Below are positions 42,723-51,888 of a stretch of 64,000 bases of DNA, piece by piece. Source of the stretch: Sorangium cellulosum (lineage in GTDB: Bacteria; Myxococcota_A; Polyangia; Polyangiales; Polyangiaceae). Position 1 is the stretch's first letter. The number at the start of each line of letters is the position of its first letter. The position numbers and the translations under genes were made by a program. The notes beneath the pieces are model-generated. The model was not told where the DNA came from. It saw nothing but the letters and a program-made list of their open reading frames with translations, and did no database searches. Location of the stretch: positions 8,694,501 to 8,758,500 of the forward strand of contig NZ_CP012673.1 of NCBI RefSeq assembly GCF_002950945.1, in the 5' to 3' direction.

Positions 42723-43792
42723 CATCTCACGATTCCCACCCGGCCAACACGGCGGCTCACGCCGCTCGCCCGACGACCGCCCTCGTCCTGGAGACCAACA
42801 ACCTGCGCGGGACGAGCGATCCCGCGCGCGTGGTCGCGAGCCTCGAGCGGCTGCTCCGCCACCTGTCGGCGCAGTCGTTCCCGCTCGGCGATCTCCGCGA
42901 GCTCGTGATCACACACGACGGCCTCGACGAGCGCGACGAGGCGCGCCTCGAGGCGGCCGCGGGCAGGAGCGTGCGGTTCGTCCGCCTCGCGGACGACACG
43001 GGCTATTACGAGGCCAAGAACCAGGGGTTCGACGCGACGACGGCCGACGTCGTGGCCTTCGGCGACGCCGATTGCTGGCCCGATCCGGCGTGGCTCGAGC
43101 GCCTGTTCGCGCCGTTCTTTGCGGACCCCGCGACGGGCGTCGTGGCGGGGCGGACGACGTACCGCGACGATCTCCTGGGCATCGCCGCCACGTCGATCGA
43201 TTTCATGTACTTCCCGAGCCCGCTCGGCGAGGGCACGACGCGCAACTTCTATGCGAACAACGTGGCGTTCCGCCGCGACGTCTTCGCCGCGCGGCGCTAC
43301 CGCCCGGCGGACGGCATCTACCGGGGCCACTGCCAGATCCTCGGCATGCGCCTCGAGGCCGACGGCGTGCCGATCCGCTTCGAGCCGCGGGCGCACACGA
43401 CGCATCGCTTCCCCGACGGCGCGCGGGAGCTCTTCCGCCTGCGCCTGCTCCGCGGCGCCGACACGGTGGAGATCACCCCGCACCTCGGCCGGGCCTTCCT
43501 GCCCTCGGAGTGGCGATGGCTGAGCCGCCTCGGCCCGGTCTCGCCGCTGCTGGTGCTCGCGGTGCGGCTCGGCTTCAGCGCCCGCGCGGTGGGCCGTCAG
43601 GGCCTCTCCGACACCCGCGGGGCGCGCCGCGCTGCGGGCATGGCGATCATGGGGGGGATCGCCGCGGCGGACGCGGTCGGCGCCCTCGCGCGGGCGGCGG
43701 CGGGCGCGGACTTCGGGGTCCATGACGGAGGGTTCAAGCGAGGCGCGCTGTCGTATCACGGGAACGGAGATCGGCTGTCCGTGGCGGGCTAG
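42719..43792 (+). CDS. Family 2 (GT-A) glycosyltransferase
   Basis: 357 residues, with the strong ribosome site AAGGAGG before the ATG, embedded in the end of the upstream gene. GT2 features: ELVITHDGLDERDE, YYEAKNQGFDATTADVVAFGDADCWPDP (the DxD-type metal site is GDADCW), then GVVAGRTTYRDD. Later hydrophobic segments (SPLLVLAVRLGF; AAGMAIMGGIAAADAVGAL) suggest C-terminal membrane attachment. It likely builds a surface glycan together with the preceding GT-B protein. Confidence 0.85.
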   Translation: MTSHDSHPANTAAHAARPTTALVLETNNLRGTSDPARVVASLERLLRHLSAQSFPLGDLRELVITHDGLDERDEARLEAAAGRSVRFVRLADDTGYYEAKNQGFDATTADVVAFGDADCWPDPAWLERLFAPFFADPATGVVAGRTTYRDDLLGIAATSIDFMYFPSPLGEGTTRNFYANNVAFRRDVFAARRYRPADGIYRGHCQILGMRLEADGVPIRFEPRAHTTHRFPDGARELFRLRLLRGADTVEITPHLGRAFLPSEWRWLSRLGPVSPLLVLAVRLGFSARAVGRQGLSDTRGARRAAGMAIMGGIAAADAVGALARAAAGADFGVHDGGFKRGALSYHGNGDRLSVAG

Positions 43793-43944
43793 CCGCGGGC
43801 CGTTTCAGCGCCAGCGACGCCCGGCGCCGCCTCCGCGAGCGCGCCCTCGACGGGCCGCTCGGGGCGCAGCTCCGTTGCGTCGAGACGCGACCTCCATCAT
43901 ACCGCGCTGGCCGGTCTTTCCTCTCGGCGGGCTCAACCGTTCGA

Positions 43945-44928
43945 GTGGTACGGAGCGCAACCGAGCGCGGACGAGGGGACCAACGTATCGATGCGGCGGA
44001 GGTACAAGCGGTGTGGCGGGAGCTCTGGAGGCTGCTCAAGGCGAGCGCGCGGGAGTGGTGGAAAGACGATACGTTCCGCCTGGCCTCGTCGCTGGCGTTC
44101 TACACCATCTTCTCGCTCGCGCCCGTGCTGCTCATCGCCATCTACCTCGTCGAGCGCGTGCTCTCCACGTGGAACGCCGCCGCGGCGATCGCCGGCCAGG
44201 TCAGCGCCCTCGTCGGCGACGACGGCGGCCGCGTGATCGAGCAGATCGCGCGGAACGCGCAGACGTTCCGGGGCGACGCGTGGACCGTGATCGCCGGCGT
44301 CTCCACGCTGCTCTTCGGCTCGACCGTGTTCTTCGCCGAGCTGCAGGCGGCGCTCAACCAGATATGGGGCGTCAAGCCCGATCCCAGGCGCGGCGTCGTC
44401 CTGAGGCTCGTCCGCGACCGGGTGCTGTCGTTTGCGATGGCCGTGTCCATCGGCTTCCTGCTGCTGGTGTCGCTCGTGCTCTCGGCCGCGCTGCACGCGC
44501 TCCAGGCGTACATGGGCGGCCTGCTGCCAGGCTGGGGCGTCGCGTGGCAGATCTCGAACACGATCCTGTCGGTGGCGCTGTCCACCGCGCTCTTCGCGCT
44601 GATCTACAAGATCCTGCCGGACGCGAAGATCCGCTGGTCCGACGTGTGGATCGGCGCGCTGGCGACGGCCGTGCTCTTCGCGGTGGGCAAGTACCTGATC
44701 GGCGCCTACCTCGGGCGCGTCGCGCTCGGGAGCGCCTACGGCGCCGCCGGCTCGTTCGTCGTCTTCCTGATCTGGATCTATTACTCGGCGCTGATCTGCT
44801 TTTACGGCGCGGAGTTCACGCAGGTCTACGCCCGCCGCCACGGCGGGCGCATCGAGCCGAAGGAGGGCGCCGTGCTCCGGGGTGAGGAGCCGCGCTCACC
44901 CGCCGCCGGGAGCGGTGCCGGCGGGTGA
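43945..44928 (+). CDS. YihY/BrkB-family inner-membrane protein
   Basis: 327 residues, GTG start. About six membrane segments and the family motifs FRLASSLAFYTIFSLAPVLLIAI, STVFFAELQAALNQIWGV, YKILPDAKIRWSDVWIGAL and YGAAGSFVVFLIWIYYSALI. YihY proteins are widespread; the original link to ribonuclease BN was an error and their function is unclear (possible transporter or envelope factor). The C-terminal tail is polar. Confidence 0.92.
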   Translation: MVRSATERGRGDQRIDAAEVQAVWRELWRLLKASAREWWKDDTFRLASSLAFYTIFSLAPVLLIAIYLVERVLSTWNAAAAIAGQVSALVGDDGGRVIEQIARNAQTFRGDAWTVIAGVSTLLFGSTVFFAELQAALNQIWGVKPDPRRGVVLRLVRDRVLSFAMAVSIGFLLLVSLVLSAALHALQAYMGGLLPGWGVAWQISNTILSVALSTALFALIYKILPDAKIRWSDVWIGALATAVLFAVGKYLIGAYLGRVALGSAYGAAGSFVVFLIWIYYSALICFYGAEFTQVYARRHGGRIEPKEGAVLRGEEPRSPAAGSGAGG

Positions 44929-44998
44929 GCGCGGCGCGAGCGCCAGCCCGCAGGGCAGGCCGGCGGGCTGCTTGGTCAGGCGGATGTCCACCCGCTGG

Positions 44999-45356
44999 TC
45001 AGGCGTACTCGTCACGGTAGCCGACGAGTTGCTCCGGCTCCTCTTGCGCGGGGTGTACGAGCAGCGGCTCTTCCACCGAGAGTTTCGCGCGCCGGGAGCG
45101 AGCGCGTTTTTCAGGATTACCCAGCGGAAACAGGTTGCGCTTGTGTGTGCCGTTGCAGATCCCACATGAGAAGAGGAGGTTGTCCCACTCGTAGGCGAGC
45201 CAGTAATATCCCGGCCGCTCGACGGGAGCCGTGCGCACTTGCTGGACGGCCGCTTTCGGCGAGCGTAAGCGACACGAAGTAGACGCCCCTGGCTCCCTTC
45301 CCGCCTTCGGCCGTCCGACGCCTCGGCCCGCTCATCGCCGCTTTTTTCGCCACCAT
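44999..45356 (-). pseudogene. Decayed HNH endonuclease remnant
   Basis: A 79-codon segment (45238-44999) reads ERPGYYWLAYEWDNLLFSC-G-IC-N, then KRNLFPLGNPEKRARS and EEPLLVHPAQEEPE, the C-terminal half of the HNH nuclease family found alone and in retron or Septu-like defence loci. The same frame can be followed upstream only to SPKAAVQQ (compare the family FRPKAAV). Before that the frame shifts: a short frame with a good ribosome site (TAGGAG before the ATG at 45356) starts MVAKKAAMSG. The first CxxC zinc half and the conserved C-terminus are missing, so this is a fragment rather than a gene. Neighbours give no defence context. Confidence 0.65.
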
Positions 45357-45549
45357 CCGATCTCCTATCGCGCAGCCGCCCTTCCCGTGCAATCCCCAGA
45401 TGTCCGCCACACCTGCAGCGCCGCACATCGCGCACAGGCGGTCGCTCGCCGCTGTCAGAGAGGATGCGGCGCGCAGGTCCCGGGCGGCTGCTGATGGCGC
45501 GGCGCCGAACGGTGCGCATGGACGTCACGAACCCTGAGGGCTCCGCGCC

Positions 45550-47370
45550 TCAGCGCATAACAACGAACCCCAGCCCCTCCACCCCCGCGCCGACCTCCTC
45601 CGGCCAGCCGAGCCGCGCGTCGATCCGCACCTCGCCCGGCCCGAGCGCGGCGGCCTGCGCGAGCAGCGCGCCGACCTCGACCGCCTCCATCTCGGCGCCG
45701 ACGTCGCCCGCGAGGGGCGGGCAGAGCACGCGACCGAGCGGCGCGAGCGCGAACGTGGCGCGCGGCGCCTCGCCGAGCACCTCGCGCAAGTCGTCGAGAT
45801 CACAGAAGATTGCGGCGGGCGGCGCCGCCGCCGGCCAGATCCAGACGGCGAGCCCCGGCAGATCGGCGACGCAGGCCGCCGACGCGCGCTCTCGCGGCAG
45901 CGCGAGCCCGCGCGCGCCGAGGCGCGGCGACGCGATCGCGGCCACGACGAGCCCCGGCGGCGCCAGCGTCAGCGCCGCGAGGCGGCCGAGGTTGCGCTGC
46001 GCCGCGGTCCGGCGGGCGGCGATCGCCGCGAGGTCGTCGGGCCGGTCGTAGACGAGCTCGACCTCGCGCTGCACCGCGAGGTGCGGCGCCGTCTGCGCCG
46101 CGGCGGCGAGCGCCCGCTCCGCGGCCTCTCGGGCCGGCGACGGGCGGTCTGCCTCCGGGCCCAGCGTGGCTTCCTCGATGTCCCGGCGCTCGCCGAGCAG
46201 CTGCGCCACCCGGGCGGGCAGGCCCAGCGAGCCGAGCGCCCAGGCCGCGGAGAACCACCCGCCCGCCGCGGCCTCCGTGCCCGCAGGCGCCCCGACAGCA
46301 CCGCCCTCCCACGCCGCGAGCGCCTCGACCGAGGCGCGATCCCACGCCGCGAGCGCCGCCCCGAGCGGATTGCCCAGCTCTCCAAACAGAGCCCCCGCCT
46401 CGCCGAGCGCCGCCGCGGCGCCGGGATCGCCGAGGTCGCGCCGGGCGCGCCCGATCGCGCGCGTGGCGTACGCGATCCAGATCCGTAGCGGCGGCGCCGC
46501 GCGCTCCGCCACCTCGCGGGCCGACGTCGCGAGCGCGAGCGCGTCGTCGGCGCGGCCGAGCTCCAGGGCCAGCTCCGAGAGGAACGTGAGCGCGCGGGCG
46601 CGGCCGAACGCGTCGCCGAGGCGCGCCGAAAGCCACTCCTGCCGCTGCAGCGGGGCGCGGGCGCGCTCGAGCGCGCCGAGCCCGAGGGCCGCCGCGCCGA
46701 GTTGCCCGCAGGCGATCGCCTCGCCCACCGCATCGCCGCGGCGGCGGTGGAGCTCGGCGGCGTGCTCGAGCAGCGCCTCGGCCGCGCCGTGGGCGCCGAG
46801 CGCCACGTAGAGCGTGCCAAGCGAGTTCAGGATCTGCGCCCGCTCGCCGAGGAACGGCTCCGAGCGGCGCAGCGCCGACAGCAGCGTGCGCTGCGCCGCC
46901 GCCGCGTCGCCGAGCAGCCGCTCCGCCGTGCCCCGGTAATGCATCGCGACGACGGCGGCGCGTCGGCCGGGATCGCCCCCGGCCGCGATCGCGTCGAGCT
47001 CCGCGATCGCCCCGGCGCACGTAGACCGCGCGCCCTGGCGCAGGCGCGCGAGCGCCGCCTCGCAGCGGGCGAGGTCCCGGGCCTCGGCCGCGCCCTCGCG
47101 CCCGTAAGCGGCGGCGGCGCCGTCGAGGTGCAGGGCTGCGGCGTCGAGCGCCCCCTCGCGCAGCGCGAGCGCGCCGCGCGCGAAGCCGAGCGCCGCCGCG
47201 ACGAGCGGGCCCCCGGAGAACGGCGCGCCGGGCGCCGCCTCAGGATCGCGGGGGCCGCCACCGGCGAGCGCCTCGACGCGCTCGATCTCGGCGCGCACCT
47301 CGGCGCTCAGTGCGCTCCGGAGCAGCCGCGACAGGGGCGACACGCCGTCGAGCGGCTCAAGCGGGAGCAC
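45550..47370 (-). CDS. TPR-repeat protein, third gene of the GAF-subtilase operon
   Basis: 606 residues from the GTG at 47370, after GGAGGAGGG. Helical repeats in the middle (QILNSLGTLYVALGAHGAAEALLEHAAELH; IACGQLGAAALGLGALERARAPL; LTFLSELALELGRADDALALA) fit tetratricopeptide repeats of the NB-ARC/SARP-associated type. The C-terminal ~150 residues are a separate alpha/beta region (GLVVAAIASPRLGARGLALP; GLAVWIWPAAAPPAAIFCDLDDL). No NTPase motif and no signal peptide. It overlaps the protease gene by 14 bp, so the two should work together, TPR serving as a protein-binding platform. Confidence 0.78.
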   Translation of the reverse strand: MLPLEPLDGVSPLSRLLRSALSAEVRAEIERVEALAGGGPRDPEAAPGAPFSGGPLVAAALGFARGALALREGALDAAALHLDGAAAAYGREGAAEARDLARCEAALARLRQGARSTCAGAIAELDAIAAGGDPGRRAAVVAMHYRGTAERLLGDAAAAQRTLLSALRRSEPFLGERAQILNSLGTLYVALGAHGAAEALLEHAAELHRRRGDAVGEAIACGQLGAAALGLGALERARAPLQRQEWLSARLGDAFGRARALTFLSELALELGRADDALALATSAREVAERAAPPLRIWIAYATRAIGRARRDLGDPGAAAALGEAGALFGELGNPLGAALAAWDRASVEALAAWEGGAVGAPAGTEAAAGGWFSAAWALGSLGLPARVAQLLGERRDIEEATLGPEADRPSPAREAAERALAAAAQTAPHLAVQREVELVYDRPDDLAAIAARRTAAQRNLGRLAALTLAPPGLVVAAIASPRLGARGLALPRERASAACVADLPGLAVWIWPAAAPPAAIFCDLDDLREVLGEAPRATFALAPLGRVLCPPLAGDVGAEMEAVEVGALLAQAAALGPGEVRIDARLGWPEEVGAGVEGLGFVVMR

Positions 47371-48268
47371 GGCCCTCCTCCGGGTGATCCGCGGCCGCCG
47401 CCGAAGGCCGCGCCCCCGCCGCGGCCGCATCGGCGCTCTGCTCCGCCCCCCGCGCGCTCCGCTCCGCCCCGCGCGCGATCTCGTGCAGCGCCGCCTTCAC
47501 CGCCTCGATCGAGAGCTCCGGCCGCGCCGCGCGGAGCCGCGCGACGTGCGCGGTCACGTGGGGGGCCGCGAACGAGGTGCCGGTCCAGCGCCGCTCGCCG
47601 CCGCCGGGGGCCGGCGCGAGCACCTCGTCGCCGGGCGCGAGGATCTCGTGGTCGAGCGTGAGCTCGCTCCGGAGCGCCTCGGGGTCCCGGAAGGGCGCCC
47701 TGCCCACGCCGATCAGCGACTTGAAGCGCCCTGGGTAGGTGCGGAACGCCGCCACGTTCGGGCCGGCGGCGACGAGCACGACCTCCGCGGTGTACGCGGC
47801 GTCCGCGACCTCGTAGAGCTCGACGATCGACCGGTGGTCGCCTGGGCGGAGCGGCGCGCTCCTCGGGATGTCGATGCCGAGGCTCAGGTTGACCACGCTG
47901 AACCGCTCGCGGACGCAGAACCGCAGCGCGGCGATGAGCCCGTCGCGCGAGCACCGCCCGTCCTCGCCGAAGGCGCGCACGCTCGTGATCTCGGCCCCGG
48001 GCGCCATGCGGTGGAGGATGCCCGCGCAGGCCGTCCCGTGGCCGCCGAGGTCACCCGGCTCGACGGGCAGCACCTCGTGCCCGCCGCCGCGCCGGACCAG
48101 CGCGACGTGGCGCAGCGCGGCGCCGCGCAGCGCCGGGTGCGCGGCGTCGACGCCCGAGTCGATGAGCGCGACCCGCACGCCGGCGCCGGCGCGCTCGCTG
48201 GCACCGGGCGCGCCGCCGCCCCCGCCGTCCGCCCCGCCGCGCGGCCCTGCCGGAGCGGGCGCGGTCAC
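47357..48268 (-). CDS. Compact cytosolic subtilisin-like (S8) protease
   Basis: 303 residues, GTG start overlapping the upstream stop (GTGA). The catalytic triad is complete: Asp37 (VALIDSGVD), His77 (GGHGTACAGI) and Ser232 (GTSFAAPHVTAH), with the oxyanion Asn171 in AAGPNVAAF. There is no signal peptide and no propeptide domain, so it is likely intracellular, as in RiPP-maturation or signalling proteases. The Ala/Arg-rich C-terminal tail lacks structure. It is encoded between a GAF-like protein and a TPR protein with overlaps on both sides. No precursor peptide was found nearby. Confidence 0.9.
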   Translation of the reverse strand: MTAPAPAGPRGGADGGGGGAPGASERAGAGVRVALIDSGVDAAHPALRGAALRHVALVRRGGGHEVLPVEPGDLGGHGTACAGILHRMAPGAEITSVRAFGEDGRCSRDGLIAALRFCVRERFSVVNLSLGIDIPRSAPLRPGDHRSIVELYEVADAAYTAEVVLVAAGPNVAAFRTYPGRFKSLIGVGRAPFRDPEALRSELTLDHEILAPGDEVLAPAPGGGERRWTGTSFAAPHVTAHVARLRAARPELSIEAVKAALHEIARGAERSARGAEQSADAAAAGARPSAAAADHPEEGRAPA

Positions 48269-49170
48269 GCGGCGCTCCCCTGCCCTTCGTCGAGCGGCCC
48301 CCCCGCGTCGCCGCCGCTCGCGTAGGCGTCGATCCGCTCGAGCAGGTCGATCGCCAGCCGGGCCTCCGCGTCGCCGCGCTCGGCGAGCCGCCCCACCACG
48401 GCCGCGAGCTCGAGGCGCCGCCGGTACTCCGGCGTGAGGCGGAGCGCGCGGATGTGCCGCTCCAGCGCGGCGCGGAGCGAGGTCGGCGTCGCGGTCGCCC
48501 CCGGGGGGGCCTCTTCGCGCGGCTCTCCCGCGAGCAGGTCCGGCATCGCCCGCGCGAAGAGCTCGAACACGACCCGCTCGGTGCGGAACGACTCCACGGT
48601 GAGCGCGAGGACCTCGGCGAGCCGCTCGGCCATGTCGAGCTCCCGCCCGCCGAGCGGCGCGCCGTGGGAGAACAGGGCGGCGCCCCCCACGGCCGCCGCG
48701 CCCACGCGGATCGGCACGAAGATCGCGGCGGCCGGCGAGGCCGACAGCAGCGGGCGCAGCGGGCCGAGGATCGGGTCGCCCTCGGCGAGCGCGACCGCGT
48801 GCCCGCCGCCGCCGCCGAGCAGGTACGCGAACGGGGTGCCGCTCGGCGGGAACGCCGCGCCCGACGCGCGGAAGCCGGCCGCGTCCGCCACGACAGGCAC
48901 CGTGAGCCGCCCGAGCGCCTCCATCTCGAGCGCGACGAGCGCCTCCGAGCACGGCACCGCCAGGCAGGCGAACCGCAGGTGCTCCCCGAGCCCGCGCACG
49001 CGCGCCTCCACGGCGCCGAGCAGCGCCGCCGACTCCACGGTCGAGAGCAGGTCGCGGAGGCGCGCGGTGAAGGGGGCGAGCGGCGAGCGCAGCGCGTGGG
49101 GTGTCGGCGAGACGACCCGCGCCGGGGCCGGCGCAACGACACCCGGCGCGGAGCGGTCGGCGAGCGGCAT
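48265..49170 (-). CDS. GAF-like sensory protein, first gene of the operon
   Basis: 301 residues. Residues ~40-220 form a GAF-like pattern (LRFACLAVPCSEALVALEMEAL; GTPFAYLLGGGGGHAVALAEGDPI; AAIFVPIRVGAAAVGGAALF; LAEVLALTVESF), followed by a helical C-terminus (LRAALERHIRALRLTPEYRRRLELA). No kinase or DNA-binding domain is attached. The stop overlaps the protease start. It could sense a ligand and control the protease or its TPR partner. Confidence 0.65.
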   Translation of the reverse strand: MPLADRSAPGVVAPAPARVVSPTPHALRSPLAPFTARLRDLLSTVESAALLGAVEARVRGLGEHLRFACLAVPCSEALVALEMEALGRLTVPVVADAAGFRASGAAFPPSGTPFAYLLGGGGGHAVALAEGDPILGPLRPLLSASPAAAIFVPIRVGAAAVGGAALFSHGAPLGGRELDMAERLAEVLALTVESFRTERVVFELFARAMPDLLAGEPREEAPPGATATPTSLRAALERHIRALRLTPEYRRRLELAAVVGRLAERGDAEARLAIDLLERIDAYASGGDAGGPLDEGQGSAA

Positions 49171-49392
49171 GGGGCGCCGATGTTACCCCCGGACGGCGCC
49201 GGAGCGAACCGCCGCGCCCCGTCGCGGCCGGCGTTCCTCCCGCCGCGAGGTTCGCGGTTGACGTGCCCCCGCGCTCTCCTAGCATGGAGAGGCCATGCGG
49301 CGATCTGGCTGCCCAGCGCACCGTCCCAGGCGTTCGCCCGCGCGCGCGGCGCTCGGGTGGCGGCGCGCGGCCTCCGGGCGGGCGCAGATCCG

Positions 49393-49998
49393 ATGAGCCC
49401 GTCAGTACGCGAGCAGCGGCGCCGCCTCGCCGTCGTCCTGTGGGGCGTGCTCGGCGTCGTGATCGTCCTGGTCGAGGCCATCTACCGCCTCGGGGCGACG
49501 GCCGCCGGCATCCTGGCCTCGCAGCCGCTCACGACGGGCCAGCTCGTCCTGCTCGCGGTCTGGACGGTCGTGATTGCCTATTTCGAGGGATACCGCGGCT
49601 TTCAGCAGCACTTCTCCCCGCGGGTCGTCGCGCGCGCGCTCTACCTCGCGGAGCACCGGCGGCCCCTCCACGTCGCGCTGGCGCCGCTCTACTGCATGGC
49701 GCTCTTCCACACCACGCGCCGCCGGCTGATCGCGACGTGGGCGCTCATCGCGGGCATCGTCGCGCTCATCGTGCTCGTGCGGCAGATGTCCCCGCCGTAC
49801 CGCGCGATCGTCGACGCGGGCGTCGCCTTCGCGCTCGCCTGGGGGACCCTGTCCATCCTCGTCTTCCTCGCGCGAGCGCTCGCGCACCGCCCGCCCGGCG
49901 TGTCGCCGGAGGTGCCGGAGGAGGCGACGAGCCCTGCCGGGGCTGCGCAGGCGATCGCTCATCCGTCCGCGCAAGCGGGCAGCCCCTGCGATTCATGA
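49393..49998 (+). CDS. Small multi-pass membrane protein
   Basis: 201 residues. Hydrophobic segments at LAVVLWGVLGVVIVLVEAI, LVLLAVWTVVIAYF, IATWALIAGIVALIVLV and VAFALAWGTLSILVFLA suggest four membrane passes. The cytosolic loop YRGFQQHFSPRVVARALYL is conserved-looking. No family is confidently assigned. It is divergent from the GAF-subtilase operon (222 bp apart). Confidence 0.75.
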   Translation: MSPSVREQRRRLAVVLWGVLGVVIVLVEAIYRLGATAAGILASQPLTTGQLVLLAVWTVVIAYFEGYRGFQQHFSPRVVARALYLAEHRRPLHVALAPLYCMALFHTTRRRLIATWALIAGIVALIVLVRQMSPPYRAIVDAGVAFALAWGTLSILVFLARALAHRPPGVSPEVPEEATSPAGAAQAIAHPSAQAGSPCDS

Positions 49999-50423
49999 CC
50001 CCTGGCCGTCCAGGCCGCAGCCCCGGCGATTCAAGGTCTCGTCCGTTCAAGCGGGTTGTCCTCGATTCGTTATCTACAACGCGAACGCGCATCACAGAAC
50101 AGCGACCGTCCGAGCGACCCCATGAGTTCACCTCAGGTGATATGCCCTGAGTTGAACCGCGTTGCTGTCTCACCTGTGGCCTTCTGGCCATCACCTCCGA
50201 CGCCGCGCTCCACGGCAACGCGCGCGTCGTAAAAAAATCTCGCCTTGCTGCACCTGTGGCGCGATGCCCCGTCGCGGGTGACACGAGCGTCGGCGAGCGC
50301 TCCTGGCGGGCGCCTGATGCGTGTTGCCGCTGTTGGCCCGAACGATGCTTTTCCCGGGGAGCGCTCGCGGCGAGCGCGCCAGAGAGGATCGAGCAGCGCG
50401 CTATCGAGCGTGTACGAGGCATT
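49999..50423. other. Upstream region of the DUF2382 genes
   Basis: 425 bp. Less GC-rich than its surroundings around 50050-50110 and 50220-50245 (gtaaaaaaatctcgcc), as expected for a promoter, but no confident box pair was found. Open frames that cross it have poor codon bias, so the long upstream extension of the first DUF2382 frame is not accepted. Confidence 0.45.
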
Positions 50424-50855
50424 GTGCAGGACTCGAGCAGCAGACAAGGACCGCCTGAGGTGAAGGGTGAGGCTGCCGGCGAGCTCATCGTGCCTGTCGT
50501 GGCGCAGGAGCTCGAGGTGAAGAAGCGCACGGTCGAGTCCGGGCGCGTCCGCATCACCAAGGAGGTCCATGAGCGCGAAATCACCGTGCAGGAGCCGCTC
50601 GCCCGGGAGCAAGTGCTCGTCGAGCGGGTGGCCGTCGACCGGGTGGTGACGGAGCCGCCGGTCACGCGGCAGGAGGGCGACACGCTGATCGTCCCTGTCG
50701 TCGAGGAGGTGCTCGTCGTCGAGAAGCGCCTCTTGCTGAAGGAAGAGCTGCGCATCACCCGGGTTCGCTCGGTCGAGCGGAGCCCGACGGCGAACGTCAC
50801 GCTCCGCAGCGAAGAGGTGCACGTCGAGCGTGTGCCGCCGCGCGACGGTCGATGA
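50424..50855 (+). CDS. DUF2382 (YsnF/AvaK) domain stress protein
   Basis: 143 residues if it starts at the GTG at 50424 (GAGG upstream); an ATG at 50256 would add 56 residues of atypical sequence. The domain reads GELIVPVVAQELEVKKRTVESGRVRI, then EITVQEPLAREQVLVERVAVDRVV and LIVPVVEEVLVVEKRLLLKEELRI: alternating strands with a repeated IVPVV-E-E-L. DUF2382 proteins are linked with general stress and often lie next to PRC-barrel genes. Here a second DUF2382 protein follows. Confidence 0.72.
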   Translation: MQDSSSRQGPPEVKGEAAGELIVPVVAQELEVKKRTVESGRVRITKEVHEREITVQEPLAREQVLVERVAVDRVVTEPPVTRQEGDTLIVPVVEEVLVVEKRLLLKEELRITRVRSVERSPTANVTLRSEEVHVERVPPRDGR

Positions 50856-50963
50856 GATGTCCCGCCGGGCGGCGAGCGACGCTGGCCCGGCGACACAGTC
50901 CCCACCCTCGCACGTGGTGTGCGGGGGCATGGCCACAGGCCACAACAACAAGGGAGGTCCATC

Positions 50964-51728
50964 ATGAACAACAGTGAACGAGCCGTAACCCCGTCCCAAC
51001 GTGCCCAGCAGCTGAGCAGGTCGCAACAGCAGCAGAAGAGCACCACCGCGAAGACCGATGAGCTCCGGGCCGACGTCCTGCAGGAGCAGGTCGCCGTCCC
51101 GGTGATGGAAGAAGAGCTGCAGGTCGGCAAGCGCGAGGTGAACCGCGGCGGCGTTCGTGTGTCGAGCCGCCTGGTCGAGCAGCCGGTCGAAGAGGCGGTG
51201 AGGCTGCGCGAGGAGCACGTCCACGTCGAGCGGCACCCCGTGGACCGGCCGGTCCAGCCGGCGGCGCTCGACACGTTCCAGGGCGGCACCGTGGAGCTCG
51301 TCGAGACGGACGAGGAGGCCGTCGTCGCGAAGAAGGCGCGCGTCATCGAGGAGGTCGTCGTCAGCAAGGCGGTGACGCAGAGGACCGAGCAGATCCGCGA
51401 GACGCTGCGCCACACGGAGGTCCACGTCGAGCCGGTGAGCGCGACCGGGCGCACCGACGGGATGAGGGGCTACGAGCAGTACGACGCCGACTTCCGGAAG
51501 CACTACGCGTCGGGCAGCTACATGAAGAGCGGCTATGCCTACGATCAGGTCGCCCCGGCCTACCTGTTCGGCTACCAGCTGGGCACGTCGCAGAACTTCA
51601 AGGGCCATGACTGGACGACCATCGAGATGGAAGCCGGCAAGGCCTGGGAAGAGCGCAACCCCGGCACCTGGGAGCACCTGAAGACGGCCGTGCGCCACGC
51701 CTGGGACAAGGTCTCGGGCAAGGCGTAG
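50964..51728 (+). CDS. DUF2382 domain protein with extended C-terminus
   Basis: 254 residues, after GGGAGG. The N-terminus is Gln/Ser-rich (QLSRSQQQQK). DUF2382 follows (VAVPVMEEELQVGKREVNRGGVRV; LREEHVHVERHPVDRPV; VIEEVVVSKAVTQRTEQIRETL). The last ~90 residues form a distinct domain (YDADFRKHYASGSY; YAYDQVAPAYLFGYQLG; WEERNPGTWEHLKTAVRHAWDKV), the glycine/aromatic-rich module often found with DUF2382 in stress proteins. Together with the gene before it this is a small stress operon. Confidence 0.85.
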   Translation: MNNSERAVTPSQRAQQLSRSQQQQKSTTAKTDELRADVLQEQVAVPVMEEELQVGKREVNRGGVRVSSRLVEQPVEEAVRLREEHVHVERHPVDRPVQPAALDTFQGGTVELVETDEEAVVAKKARVIEEVVVSKAVTQRTEQIRETLRHTEVHVEPVSATGRTDGMRGYEQYDADFRKHYASGSYMKSGYAYDQVAPAYLFGYQLGTSQNFKGHDWTTIEMEAGKAWEERNPGTWEHLKTAVRHAWDKVSGKA

Positions 51729-51888
51729 CCGAGGGCCTGAGCGGCGCTGAGCGCAAGCAGGACCGACGAGGAGGAAGGCGCCGGGAGATGGCTCTCGGCG
51801 CCTTCTGGCGTCGTCGAGACCAGTCGTCCTTGGGAGGCGGAGCTAGAGCGCCGAATAGGTTGAACCAGCCTGAAACGAGCAGAAGTTC

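Noticed and set aside
45356..45428. Separate small protein starting MCGAAGVADIW upstream of the HNH remnant
   Set aside because: No ribosome site at that start and no recognisable motif; the downstream ATG at 45356 has a better site but belongs to the broken HNH region.
50256..50423. N-terminal extension of the first DUF2382 protein from an ATG at 50256
   Set aside because: The extra 56 residues are Cys/Trp/Arg-rich with poor codon bias and unlike the family; the GTG at 50424 has a nearby GAGG.
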